Shown in pieces: positions 23,516-33,770 of a stretch of DNA of 64,000 bases. Both the position numbers and the translations under genes were made by a program. Position 1 is the first letter of the stretch. Every line of letters starts with the position of its first letter. Under the pieces are notes generated by a model. It was not told the origin of the DNA and made no database searches. It worked only from the letters and a program-made list of their open reading frames with translations. The stretch is from Inonotus obliquus (lineage: Eukaryota > Basidiomycota > Agaricomycetes > Hymenochaetales > Hymenochaetaceae), in the NCBI GenBank assembly GCA_032164295.1, contig JAJHTX010000005.1, forward strand, positions 2,356,001 to 2,420,000. The letters are read 5' to 3'.

Positions 23516-26500
23516 ATGCGTACTCTCAGTGCTGGGCATCTCATTGCCCTCCTTGGGTCTTTTGCCTTCTTCAAGAATGCGCAAGCTATCGGTCAAGACA
23601 CGTGCATATCCTTCAAAAGTGATCCATCCTCTTTTTCCGTTGTAAGTGGAGGCTCGGTTGCTCCTCTGTTTCTATCCGACGACGAATGGCCTGGTGTCCA
23701 ACGAGCGGCTATCGATTTTGCTTCCGATATTGAAAAAGTCACCGGGAGAACGCCGCGATTATCTAACGTCACGTCGTCTAATGTCGCATCCTCTGCGAAG
23801 GCTACTGCTCCGCCAATAATTATCGGTACACTCGGAAAGTCCTCTCTAATCGATGCGGTGGTAAACCATACGGGACTCGACGTTTCTTCCGTTACCGGGC
23901 AATGGGAGGCTTTCATGGCAAGGATGGTTGACAACCCACTTACGAATGTATCAAAGGCGTACGTGATAGTTGGAGCAGATAAGCGCGGGACTATTTTCGC
24001 ACTGTATGATCTATCGGAGCAAATTGGAGTTTCTCCTTGGTATTGGTGAGTCGATACTAGTCCCAGGTATCTCTCGTTGGACCCGAACTGAAATTCACAA
24101 GGTGGGCGGATGTTCCGACTACCAAGAACTCCGATATCTTCTTCTCTCCTTCCGGGTGCTCGCATGGGTCGCCAACAGTGAAATATCGTGGTCTTTTCCT
24201 CAATGACGAGCAGCCAGCCCTAACGAACTGGGCCATGGAAAGATTTACGAATGGCACGGGTGCTCCCTTGACCGATTCGCCCTTCAATCATTTCTTTTAC
24301 ACGAAACTGTATGTCGCAAGACTGTGATGTAATCCTGAAATCTGAAGCTCTTCTCAGGTTCGAGCTTATATTGCGATTAAAGGGGAATCTACTCTGGCCT
24401 GGTATGACTCCTACGTTTCTCCTTTGACATTCAGACTTATTTCCTTACCTTATTTTCTTCAACAGCACAGTGGGCGAGGTATACTCGAACCGGTCCTGCA
24501 TAGTCTGAATCGTACTGATTGGCTGAAAACAGTGCCTTCAATGTCGACGATCCACTGAATCAACCACTAGCGGATCTGTATGGAGTAGTCATGTCGACAA
24601 GGTATCGTGAACGTGTCTGTACCTAATCTACGTAAGCTTATACTCACATTTTAGTCACGAAGAGCCCATGATGCGTTCAATTCCCGTCGAATGGGGTCTT
24701 TTCGGAGTCGGGGAATGGAATTATACCATAAATTCGCAATTCATATACGATTTCTGGGTGAACGGAACAGAGCGTGCTAAACCTTATGAGGGCATATTCA
24801 CTATGGGGATGAGAGGGAATGGAGATCGTGAGTCGCCCTGCAAAGCCGAGCGTCAACAAGTCTAATGTCTCCGTAGTGCCGCTGTCGGAGACCACAAACA
24901 TCGACTTGCTTATGCGAGTTGTTAACGATCAAAGGCAAATCCTCATGAATGTTTTTAACGAAACAGACGTTACGGATATACCTCAACAATGGGTACTCTG
25001 TTGGTAATGTCCTTCTTGCGGTTGTTTCCAATACTTATCTTTTCTCAGACACGGATGTCCTCGGCTACTATGACGATGGCATGCGGGTACCAGATGACAT
25101 TACCTTGCTTTGGGCTGACGATAAGTAAGCTTGGTCGTGTGTTTCCGGTGTTCAAGCTCAAACGTTTGAATTCTTATGTGAAGTTGGGGTAACATGGTCC
25201 GATTACCGATTCCAAGCGAGTTTAATAGGACGGGAGGGGCAGGCGTTTACTATCACGTACGTGACAACTCAAAGGCTACTACTGAGTGTCGGCTGACGCG
25301 ACGGTTCTCAGTATGATCTTGTGTGTGATTTTCTCTGTCTGTGTTAGGACAAACATTCACTCTGTAGTAGGTCGGCCCTCCAAGATCATATAAGTGGATT
25401 ACTGTGCGTATCCTTTTGTTATACCGAAGGCCATGTAACGGTCATTGACGTTTAATTTATGCCCGAAGAGCTCGCAAATGTCCAAGGTCAGTTTATTGAC
25501 TCAGGGGACTGTATTCCGCTTAACTTTTACTGTAGACCCTCGATATGCTGACTCAGGCCATTGATCGTCAAGCGACGCGTATTTGGATGATAAACGTCGG
25601 GGATCTCAAGCCATACGAACTCAACACGGAATTCTTCATCTCCTACGGCTGGAACGCTTCGCGCTGGAACTTTGACAATCTCAAGTCATTCGTCTCATTA
25701 TGGGCACAGCGCGAGTTTGATCTATCGCCACCTGTTTCGAACGAAGTCTCCTCAATCATGTCCAACTTGACCAGATGGAATGCACGTCGGAAGCCCGAGC
25801 TGCTGAACGGTACCATATTCAGTCTGACGGACTACAGAGAGTATGTCAACCTTTTTCAGTATCCAATTCGATTACTGAGAGTCGCAGGGCCGAGAATGTC
25901 GTTGCTGCATGGGATTCGCTTCTGAGTGCTTCTACAAAGATTTATAACAGCCTTTCGCCAGAGTTTCAACCTGCTTTCTTTGAAACTGTGCAGCACCCGG
26001 TATTGGCGAGCTCGACGCTTGGAAAGATGTGGATAGCTCAGGGCATGAACAATCTCCGCGCTTCTCAAGGACGCCTAAGCACGAATAATCTAGCGGACGA
26101 AGTTGAGGACCTTTTCACGCAAGATTATAGTATTGAAGCGCAATATCATCAGTTACTAGACGGTAAATGGGATCAGTAAGCACGATTGTCATTCTGATGC
26201 CCTTCACGGAATAACGTTCTTACGCACCTTTCATAGCATGATGGATCAGACACATGTTCAGTACTTCTACTGGCAACAGCCGATGGGTAATGCGTACGTC
26301 TATAGCAGTTTTCTTATTTAGACAGAGCTCATCGTTTCAACAGTATGCCACCTATCTCTCGTATCCAACCAAAGAAACAAATTCTCGCTGGAGTAATGCG
26401 TATTTCTCCGGAAGGAACGAAAGCATCCTGGTATGTTCAGCTATCCCATAGCTGACATGATTTGATCTAATCGATTTCACAGGCCAGGCGATAACCCAAA

Positions 26501-27601
26501 CCAATGTTCTCAGGGTTACAACTGCCCACCTTTCACCCTTACACTAGACCCGTTCGTGCCATTGAATTCTCGTTTCATTGATGTTGGTGCTGGTGGACCA
26601 GCGCCGTTCACCTTCACAGCATCTTCGAATGCGTCTTGGCTCATTCTAACACCAAGCAAAGGATCCGTGTCGCCATCCAACCCAGAGGTTCGTGTTGAAG
26701 CGACGGTTGACTGGAGCAAAGTAGAGGGTGTACAAGGAGCTCAGATAAATTTCAATGCAACTACTCAGGGGCAAAAGCCTCTGACCGTACCTGTATTCTT
26801 CGTTGCAAATCACACTGTGGTTCCAAGTGGATTTAAAGGTCTGTCAACCCCACTTGATTGATCCCTTCCAACTAATATCAGAGTCAGGTTTCGTGGAAGG
26901 CGATGGAGGCATCTCTATTGAGGCTGCTCACGCCTCTCGGAACACAACCGTGGCTGGGATAACCTGGACCGAACTATCAGATTATGGGAAGACAGTGTCT
27001 GGCGTAACTCCTTGGCCACGATCTGGGAACGACTTCAATAACTTTACAGCAGGCACCGGTCCAAGCATGTGGGTTTATTCAGCGCCATCCAAGGTTCTCA
27101 TCTTATGCAATGACGAATAGCGAGTACGATTTCTTCAACTTCAACACAATAGGTGGAGGCGGGAATGTTTCCGCGAATGTTCTTGTATCACCTACTTTGA
27201 ATAGCATGGGACCAGATAGGCCAGTTAAGATTGCGGTTCAGATGGACGATCAACCACCTCAGACCGTTGCTTTCATCCCTCCTGCACCTCCAGGGAAGCT
27301 TCCACCGCAATGGGATAGCAATGACGGTTTCGTGGCAAATTCTATTGTCAGTGTCGCCACCAATTGGCCTGCTACTCCTGGAGCGCATACACTCAAGGTT
27401 CGTCAACGATATTTTTTCAAGGACCCGGAAACTAACGTTTGCATCAGTTGTGGATGGTCGAGCCTGCAGTCATTGTGCAGAAGGTGGTGATAAGTATGTC
27501 ATACTTGCTCCGGTTATAGAATATGTTCACTGAGAAACGTCGCAGATACTGGTGGCGTCCGTCCAAGCTATTTGGGACCTCCAGAGAGTATTAGATTATG
27601 A
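23516..27601 (+). CDS. Glycoside hydrolase family 115, xylan alpha-1,2-glucuronidase (1006 aa)
   Basis: Secreted enzyme that removes (4-O-methyl)glucuronic acid from xylan, part of hemicellulose breakdown. Residues 1-24 form a signal peptide. I reconstruct 21 in-phase exons: 23516-24045, 24102-24308, 24358-24401, 24466-24478, 24533-24601, 24655-24827, 24877-24999, 25049-25124, 25184-25256, 25312-25320, 25371-25403, 25469-25486, 25536-25840, 25888-26175, 26237-26293, 26344-26430, 26483-26838, 26888-27068, 27121-27397, 27448-27493, 27546-27601. All 20 introns are 47-65 nt. Splicing yields the GH115 landmarks GVSPWYWWADVP, YRGLFLNDEQPAL, LLWPAQWASAFNVDDP, SHEEPM, GMRGNGD, WADDNWGNM, GGAGVYYH, PRSYKWI, IWMINVGDLKP, WDHMMDQTH, SIEAAH and TGGVRPSYLGPPES. 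The length fits fungal members. There is no carbohydrate-binding module. The reading frame is intact throughout. Confidence 0.95.
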
Positions 27602-27724
27602 TAGGTTCTTAGTATACCTGCGGGATAGCAAAGGACTATGCTATACTGTGGACCAAAAATTGGTATAGAATTCTTTTTCTTTTTCTTTGAATGAGGATGA
27701 ATGAAAGACATCAAGAACGTTCCC

Positions 27725-28376
27725 CTACATCTTCTCAAGCTCCGCATACACTTTCGACCAATCCCGGCAATTCGTATGGGTGACGAACGGCTGAACAGAT
27801 TTCGGACCATACTCGCTTCGCACTTGCTCCAGCTGGATGTCTGATCGACACTGGATCGTCTGCCTGAGATAATCCAAGCAGAAATGCGCTTCGGGTGATG
27901 CTGGTGTTTCCTTGTCTGCTTTTCTCTGCAGGACGTTCTGGCGAATTATATCGAGACAATCGAGTGCATGGAACATCGCGAGACGATATCGGTGCTTGTC
28001 TGATCCTTCTCCGAGGGTGATGTAGCCGTTACCTGGCAGTTGAATAGCACGCCATTGTTCGGCGCCTTCGGTTGTGTCGATTCGGAAATTGACTGAGTCC
28101 TCGACTGTGAGTGCGGCTTGTTTGAGAGATAACTCCCATTCGAACGGGTGAGCTTCCTCGCCTGGAATATAAATCTTAAAACACTCCAAGAATGCAGGCT
28201 GGCTACTCACCCTGTACTGACTCTTTTCGCACTGCATCGGCATCTGCGAGTATCGCGGGAGGCGCAGAAATGAAAACGGGGAGTATAATATTGATTCCAG
28301 TCAGTACGGCGAGTACGATGACAGCCAGTCTCAGATTGAAGACGCCTTTGGCATCGTAGTCCTTCACCGTATACAT
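27725..28376 (-). CDS. UstYa-family (DUF3328) protein A, left copy; HxxHC motifs altered
   Basis: Two exons on the - strand: 28211-28376 and 27725-28161, with a 49-nt intron, giving 200 aa. One membrane helix at about residues 17-37 follows a short N-terminal tail. The rest matches the DUF3328/UstYa family: GNGYITLGEGSDKHRYRLAMF, CLDYLRQTIQCRSDIQLE and a C-terminal NCRDWSKVY. UstYa-type proteins are copper-dependent oxidases that cyclise or oxidise ribosomal peptides in ascomycetes, where the two HxxHC motifs are needed. Here the first reads HALDC (120-124, second His replaced by Asp) and the second EAHFC (146-150), so both are altered; the protein may be a non-catalytic partner. It is divergent from gene B across 221 bp. 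A near-identical copy lies in the right arm at 63378-64000. Confidence 0.88.
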
Positions 28377-28597
28377 GATGGTTGCAAGCGAAGGTAGCCC
28401 AAGAGAAGTATACAGACAAAAGGACAAGGGAATCAATCACTGCTGAGTGGGAAATATATCCGTATTGTCCTACCAACTCGGGTAATCTATCACTTCTCGA
28501 TGCGAATCTTGCTCTGACACCGAACCTTGAGGTCTGTGAATACCATTTTACTCATGCGGAGATCTAATTGTTACTTCGTTTCTCTCACCTGGCAGTC
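28377..28597. promoter_or_regulatory. Bidirectional promoter of UstYa A and UstYa B (left arm)
   Basis: These 221 bp separate the divergent start codons of A (28376, -) and B (28598, +), so both must be driven from here and are likely co-regulated. The same arrangement, nearly identical in sequence, is kept in the right arm (63157-63377). Confidence 0.6.
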
Positions 28598-29262
28598 ATG
28601 AAGGACAGGATGCTACTATCCATCGCGGCTCTCCTAGTACTATCACTCCTCAATCTCATAATCATTGTGAAGAGGTTCGGAGAGTTCAGCGCACTACGAA
28701 GAGCAAAGACGTACAGTGGGTACCATTCAGCCCAGAGTTCAATGAATAGCTAATATGACTAGGCTACACTGGCAACGACTTCCCTGAGATGCTGCCACTC
28801 GATCGACCCCTCCCGCTCATAAACTATACCTTCGCGAACAACACAGCAGACTTCCCTATCCATGGCCCAAACGCCGGCACCGCTTGGAGTCGTGTCTACC
28901 CAAACGGATTCGGCTTCGTCCGCTTAGGAGCGGGTCGACGTATCCTCTGTGTGTCGATGTTCCACCAACTTCACTGCATCGAGAAGATGCGTCGTGCACT
29001 TGACAATCCAGACGACCCCGTTGCGACGATCCCGCACTTGCAGCATTGCATGAACTACATTCGACAGATGGTTCTATGTGGGGCGGATTTGACACTCGAA
29101 CCGGAGGATTATGACGAGGCGAACAGGGGGAACGAGGCGACGGGTGTGGGGGTTACGCATTCGTGTCGTGATTGGTCGGTGGTGTATGACATTGTGAACG
29201 AGAATTTTGCACGATGGTCGGAATACTGGGAGACGGTGAAGGACGGCGTGGCCGTAGATTGA
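28598..29262 (+). CDS. UstYa-family (DUF3328) oxidase B, left copy; both HxxHC motifs present
   Basis: Two exons: 28598-28715 and 28763-29262 (47-nt intron), giving 205 aa. Residues 6-24 (LLSIAALLVLSLLNLIIIV) form a membrane anchor. The lumenal part has the UstYa hallmarks: YPNGFGFVRLG, the first HxxHC motif HQLHC at 107-111, the second HLQHC at 131-135, then MNYIRQMVLCGADLTLE and SCRDWSVVYDIV near the C-terminus. These His/Cys residues are the ones known to be required in fungal UstYa oxidases. B is therefore predicted to be catalytically competent, in contrast to A. The substrate is unknown. The right-arm copy is frameshifted in exon 1 (see 62490-63156), leaving this as the only intact B in the window. 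Confidence 0.9.
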
Positions 29263-29384
29263 CAGTAGACATGGGCACGAGGCGAATTTTCATTCTCTGA
29301 TGGACAAAAGACATACGCTAGAAGATGAAATGAATGTTGGTTATATGGAAGGTGATTGTTGAATGTAAATGCCTGTAAGGTTGA

Positions 29385-30385
29385 TTAGTTGCAGCTGCAA
29401 GGAAACGTAACTCTTTGGGACCAACCAAAGCGAGGCTGGAAGTAAATGTCCTGCCAAAGCTCGATGAAACAGCCCACACCAGTGCAGAGAAGCTCAATGG
29501 TCTGCAGGCTACCAGACGGTCCGCACCAGAACTCGTCGGAATTATGGGTGGAGTTCTCTGCAACAGTAAGAGTAGTTACAAGTTCTTTGCGAGGCGGCTT
29601 TGTTTCCCAGGAAAGCATTCGTTCGTCAAGTTCTCCACTCGAATCCAAATTCCATACTTCGATGCGAGTCGTGTCGCCTGCGAGGTGCAATGTTTGATTT
29701 CGCGACTGCAAGAGCTCCCAGCTAGGTATAGATGAAACGACTCTGCATCGCTCCATGCCATAGTCATGAACTCGGAATTGAGCAACCATTGATATCTATG
29801 TTTTTCTCAGTCAGGTCTAACTGTAATGAAGGAGAGAGCGTACATGGTCGGTCAGAAGAACACGGTGGTCCCCTGGTGAAACCCGTCCGTTGAAGGTGAA
29901 TCTTGCATGACCATCTGAGGGGAAGACGTAATGTCGATGGATATGGTCTACAGGCTGGAAAAGTGGTGGTAAGACGTCCAGGGTGTGAGGAAGAGCCGAG
30001 TGCTGCAGCTCGGGTGGCAGCTTATCCAAGCTAATGTACGTGCTGGGACGCTCGAGTAGGCCGGGATCTGGTCGCTCATTCTGCCCACCGTTTTGTAAGA
30101 CGAGTCCTCCCATAAGATGGTGAAGTTGCCATTGTGCTTGGGCGTTGAGGATGAGGAAGATGATCGAGGCCGTAGAGCACAATAGCGAGGCAATAGCAGT
30201 GACGATGAGCAAACGCTTCAACGCAGGAGATTCGTTGGGGAACACGATGGGGTCTGTGCCCAAGGTCAGAAGGATGATAGAGAGAGGAAACTGAGTTGCT
30301 CACGTTCATTGTCTATCGGTGATGCCTGCTCATCGACATCCTGCACAGCGAGCGGCGCATACTTCGCACTGGTGCCATCCTTCAT
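29385..30385 (-). CDS. Gene C, left copy: single-pass membrane protein of unknown function (300 aa)
   Basis: Three exons on the - strand: 30304-30385, 29844-30253 and 29385-29795 (50- and 48-nt introns). The first exon (MKDGTSAKYAPLAVQDVDEQ...) was found by tracing the frame upstream. A cytosolic N-terminal tail precedes one membrane helix at about residues 42-62 (LLIVTAIASLLCSTASIIFLI). The lumenal part contains RPSTYISLD, FTFNGRVSPGDHRVLL, MVAQFRVHDYGMERC and a Cys-containing end (CGPSGSLQTIELLCTGVGC, PCSCN). It resembles a large family of Agaricomycete type II membrane proteins that I remember as possibly But2-like; I cannot confirm that from sequence alone. It is co-duplicated with the UstYa pair and lies head-to-head with ASA1 (158 bp between start codons). 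A right-arm copy is at 61367-62367. Confidence 0.8.
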
Positions 30386-30658
30386 CGTCGCACACCAGAA
30401 AGAGACGTGTTCCCATGGTGTTTATTGATACTATTGTACTTGACGATAGTGGGAGCGAACGAACGACGCGCTTGCCATTTCCAGTCGACTCGCGGTCGTT
30501 GATGACAGTTGGCTTGGCCATCGACATCGACGTCGAGCACGATCATGCAGGCACCTTCGCCATCACATATTCTTCGCGTGCACGCGGCGCACGTCACTAA
30601 TGTTCCCCTCTCTACTGACAATGAGCGGCTTTACTCCGGAGACAACTCGGGCAACGTG

Positions 30659-31060
30659 TTGAACACTGGTCAGTTTGGCCTCTGCTGCGCTTTTCGAAGA
30701 GATCCCAAAGTTCTTTGCAAGCATCGGGTTGAATTTTTTGTGCGACAAATCGAACGGATAATATCCCTGAACGGTTCACAACGGCGTCGCCCAACCTCAC
30801 ATACAGCATGGTGGGGGATCTTAATCTCCCGCCCCGCTGTATGTGAGCCTCGTATTGTGCATGCCAGGTTATGCAGAAGGCTTCCTCTCAACACCTCCTC
30901 TAGCTCCTACCACTCATAACTGCCAGCACACTTGCACTTCACTCTGGCAGTGAGATAATCAACTGGACAGGTACACCAGTCTCCCTTTAGGTCCCTTCGC
31001 GAACAATCGTCGTGGTGCTCCAAGCTGTGGACCAACATTCGGCTCTAGTCATACCAGGAC
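30659..31060. mobile_element. ~400-bp insertion in the ASA1 pseudogene, with internal hairpin
   Basis: Present in the left arm and absent from the equivalent place in the right arm, where GGCAACGTG runs directly on to GTCGTCACTTC. I see no long coding frame. A perfect 12-bp inverted repeat lies inside (30796-30807 and 30836-30847), so the segment could fold. Terminal inverted repeats and a clear target-site duplication were not found by eye, so the assignment to a mobile element is tentative; filler DNA captured at a break is the alternative. Confidence 0.4.
30796..30847. repeat. Perfect 12-bp inverted repeat (hairpin)
   Basis: CTCACATACAGC at 30796-30807 pairs with GCTGTATGTGAG at 30836-30847. 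The inner bases (GGGGGAT ... ATCTCCC) can extend the stem. It lies within the insertion that breaks the ASA1 copy. Confidence 0.8.
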
Positions 31061-31659
31061 TCGTCACTTCAGGCGCATCTTGTGGTCCATCACGACTTGG
31101 AAGGCTCACGCAGGGGGCGTCCTTGGGCGCGCAGGAGCGGCCATCTCATATCGTCACGTACGTTCAGTTCACTAACTGTATTCTAATGAATCTACTTATC
31201 GGTTAGTTATGGTCGGAATAACAAGCTGCAAGTTTGGCATCGCGTGCTCGCACCTCTGACGCTGGATACAGTCGCTCCCGGCCCAGAACTACCTACACCT
31301 GAACTACTCTAATCGCATGTACTGCTGCCGATTCCCTCTGTTACCGTGTTCCATAGCTGGGGTAGGCCAATCGCCGTCTTCGGATGAGAGCACATTCATA
31401 GCGGTTCCGAATCTCATGAGTTCTCTGGTAATCAAAATTACTGACGGGAAGCCAGAGACCCCAGACATTGGTACGAAAGCTTGGCGAGCTGACAGTGGCG
31501 GACGAGATAATGCGAAGACTGGTATGTGTATACCTATTCTTTGAATCTGAAAGCTCACTAACAACATGTACGCCAGGGATTCTGACGGCATTGCATCTCT
31601 TCGTGAAGTTCGACAAACACCGTCTGCTTTCGGCCCATGAAAGCAGAAAGGCAGACAGA

Positions 31660-32060
31660 ATGCAGAGTCCGACGTGCCTTCTGCAATGACAATCTCGTCA
31701 GGTTCACGACGCATTTTCGAAGTCGACAGAACATCGACATAGAGGCTGAATCGTTCTGGTCGTAAACGGACGCAGCCAAATCCGGTTTGGTAGTATTGGT
31801 AGTATGCCTTTGGAAGTGACCGAAACGAGGCTTGGATGTACCGCAGAGAAACTCGATGGTTTGTCCAAGGGTCCACACTAGAACTCGTCGGATCTATGCG
31901 CACGGTTCTCTCGACACCTAGGATTAGCCATAAATTCTCTGTAATAACAAAGCTCTCGTTCGTCGAGGTCTCCAGAGTCCACTTGCATGCCACCGCATAA
32001 CCGTGTGACAAAGTGTGACAAGTCGTGACTGACGCGTTACAGCACGCGTGTGTCGCACTA
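31660..32060 (-). pseudogene. Fused relic of gene C and a UstYa gene
   Basis: On the - strand, sequence at about 31800-32000 resembles the 3' part of gene C: TCCGACGAGTTCTAGTGTGG followed by ACCATCGAGTTTCTCTGC match the stretch encoding SDEFWCGP and TIELLC, with a stop and a small deletion. Directly downstream, at about 31670-31800, residues YYQTGFGCVRLRPERF and SKMRREPDE resemble the GFGFVRLG ... KMRRALDNPDD stretch of UstYa B, with the HxxHC motif lost. A 235-codon open frame passes through but mixes these remnants with antisense ASA1 sequence. It is a decayed, rearranged third copy of parts of the cluster. Confidence 0.6.
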
Positions 32061-32103
32061 TACCTCTTGAAGCCGTCTTGATTTTATCCTTGCTCGAATA
32101 GCG

Positions 32104-33664
32104 ATGACGCTGTGGGTAGACAAGGTATGTAACAGCTGTAAGCGTAAGATCGGTCAACACTCAGTTCATTCTGTTAGTACCGCCCTCGTACTCTAGACGA
32201 TTTGCACTATCACCACAGCCTATCGGCACGCCTTCGATCACTCGTCCGTATTCATACCGTGCAAATCGCGTCTAAACTGACAAAGAAATGCAGGCCGCTA
32301 GTGGTGACTTTCCGCATATGCTGTTCTATGGACCAAGTGGGGCAGGGAAGAAGACTCGGATAGCCTGTACGCTTCGACAGCTATTTGGTAGCGGCGTGGA
32401 AAAGGTGAGTAGAAAATCTATCATCACATCACTCAGAGCACTCTTATCCACCCATACCTTAGCTCAAAATCGATCAGCGGGTGTTCTTGACGCCTTCAAA
32501 ACGGAAGTTGGATGTGAATATCGTGCAGAGTAACTTTCACATCGAGATCACCCCAAGGCAAGCTGTTTCCATTCTCACTCACTGCGAGTTTGTGGCTGAG
32601 GGTTCACGTCACTTTCCTCAGTGATGTTGGGATATATGATCGGGTAGTTATTCAAGAGATTCTAAAGGAGATAGCTCAGACTCAGCAGGTAGACTTGAGC
32701 GCGAAACAACGTTTCAAAGGTACGTGGATAACAATTTTTCTGTCGCTCGTCTCTAAGCAGTGATGCCTCAGTCGTCGTGATCAATGAGGCGGATTCTTTG
32801 TCTCGCGATGCACAAGCGGCGCTTCGTCGCACAATGGAGAAATACATGTCGAATATGCGCATCATCCTTTGCGCTAATAGCACGTCAAAGCTCATTGCTC
32901 CCATACGGAGTCGTTGTCTCCTTATGAGAGTCGCTGCCCCAACGGACGAGGAGGTACAGACGTGCTTGCAATTTGTGGCTAAGCGAGAAAAGTTCGATCT
33001 ACCACCGGACGCGGCTCGTGAAATTGCAGGAGATTGTACGGGAAACTTGCGAAAGGCAGTGTTGGTGCTTGAGGCTTTGAAGATGCAATCGTGCGTGTCA
33101 TCCTTTCCTTTCAGATTGTATCGTAGACTGAACTTTCATGTTCCAGACCCGACTTGACTGGATCATTGACTATCGCTAAACCTGACTGGGAAACGTACTG
33201 CCACAAGGTCGCAGACCTCATTGTTCAGGAGCAGACACCAGCTCGGACAATGGAAGTCCGGGCAAAATTCTACGAACTACTGAGCCACTGTATACCCGCA
33301 ACTGTCGTCCTTAAAGTGAGTTTCCTCCTATGCTCTTGCTGGGGATGCATCATTAAACTTGCATAGACGGTGGCAGATCGAGTCGTTGAGAGGGTCGACG
33401 AGTCCATCAAAGCCGATATCATGCATTGGACAGCATTCTACGTAAGCAAAACCTGTCAGATTGCAGATACTTTGAGAGCCAATCCTTTCATTGTCACAGG
33501 AGGTTCGCATGCGCTTAGGTAACAAGAAGATATTCCACCTCGAGGCGTGGGTGATCAAAGTCATGAGTCTGTACAAGGTGAGTACATGCTATCCTGCTCT
33601 GACGGGTACTAATTTGCTGTGGCTGTAGCACTTTGTTTTTAATTTTGACATGGAGGACTTTTGA
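32104..33664 (+). CDS. RFC5: Replication factor C subunit 5 (human RFC3-type clamp-loader subunit)
   Basis: A small subunit of the AAA+ clamp loader that places PCNA on DNA; nuclear. Ten exons: 32104-32124, 32178-32243, 32294-32404, 32463-32557, 32622-32719, 32772-33090, 33147-33315, 33367-33441, 33500-33577 and 33629-33664, giving 355 aa, in line with yeast Rfc5 (354). Splicing builds MTLWVDKYRPRTLDDLHYH, the Walker A GPSGAGKKT (42-50), VVVINEADSLSRDAQAALRRTMEKY, and SKLIAPIRSRC with the SRC motif. The first conserved lysine-rich loop GAGKKT with KK is typical for this subunit. Intron 4 (32558-32621) uses a GC donor (AG/GCAAGC) with a normal AG acceptor. All other introns are GT-AG, 50-58 nt. 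Confidence 0.95.
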
Positions 33665-33770
33665 TTCGTTCTGTATCTATGTACTAGAATCGTATGTTTG
33701 CCTAATGCCGTGTCATGAGACGAATAGAGAGAGGCTGCCGTAGCCTCGAGAGCTCGTCAAGCGAGATGTG

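Larger units (their letters stand above)
27754..31648. repeat. Left arm of large inverted duplication
   Basis: This segment recurs in inverted orientation at about 60405-64000. It carries UstYa A, UstYa B, gene C and a broken ASA1 copy in the same relative order as the right arm. Nucleotide identity is very high across UstYa B exon 2 (its 157-codon frame encodes the same protein in both arms) and gene C, and lower in the ASA1 part. The left arm is longer because of a ~400-bp insertion at 30659-31060. The inner end is where ASA1 similarity stops. The outer end cannot be placed because the right arm runs off the window. Confidence 0.93.
30545..31648 (+). pseudogene. ASA1 pseudogene (left arm), interrupted by a ~400-bp insertion
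   Basis: Starts like the intact ASA1 of the right arm (MQAPSPSHILRVHAAHVTN, then NERLYSGDNSGNV). It is then cut at about 30658 by foreign sequence and resumes at about 31061 with the equivalents of WKAHAEGILGVQEW, GRDNKLHVWHRVL and PELPTPG. After this it carries stops and small indels, and similarity ends at about 31648, inside the region equivalent to exon 4 of the intact gene. The remaining WD40 repeats are missing. No full-length WD40 protein can be made from it. The intact copy at 59704-61205 shows which arm is decayed. Confidence 0.88.

Noticed and set aside
30319..30919. Open frames around 30319-30600 and 30509-30919 as genes
   Set aside because: They are antisense to gene C exon 1 and intergenic DNA, or read from the ASA1 pseudogene into the insertion.
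31304..32011. 235-codon open frame on the - strand as a gene
   Set aside because: It mixes remnants of gene C and a UstYa gene with antisense ASA1 pseudogene sequence, and no domain is complete.
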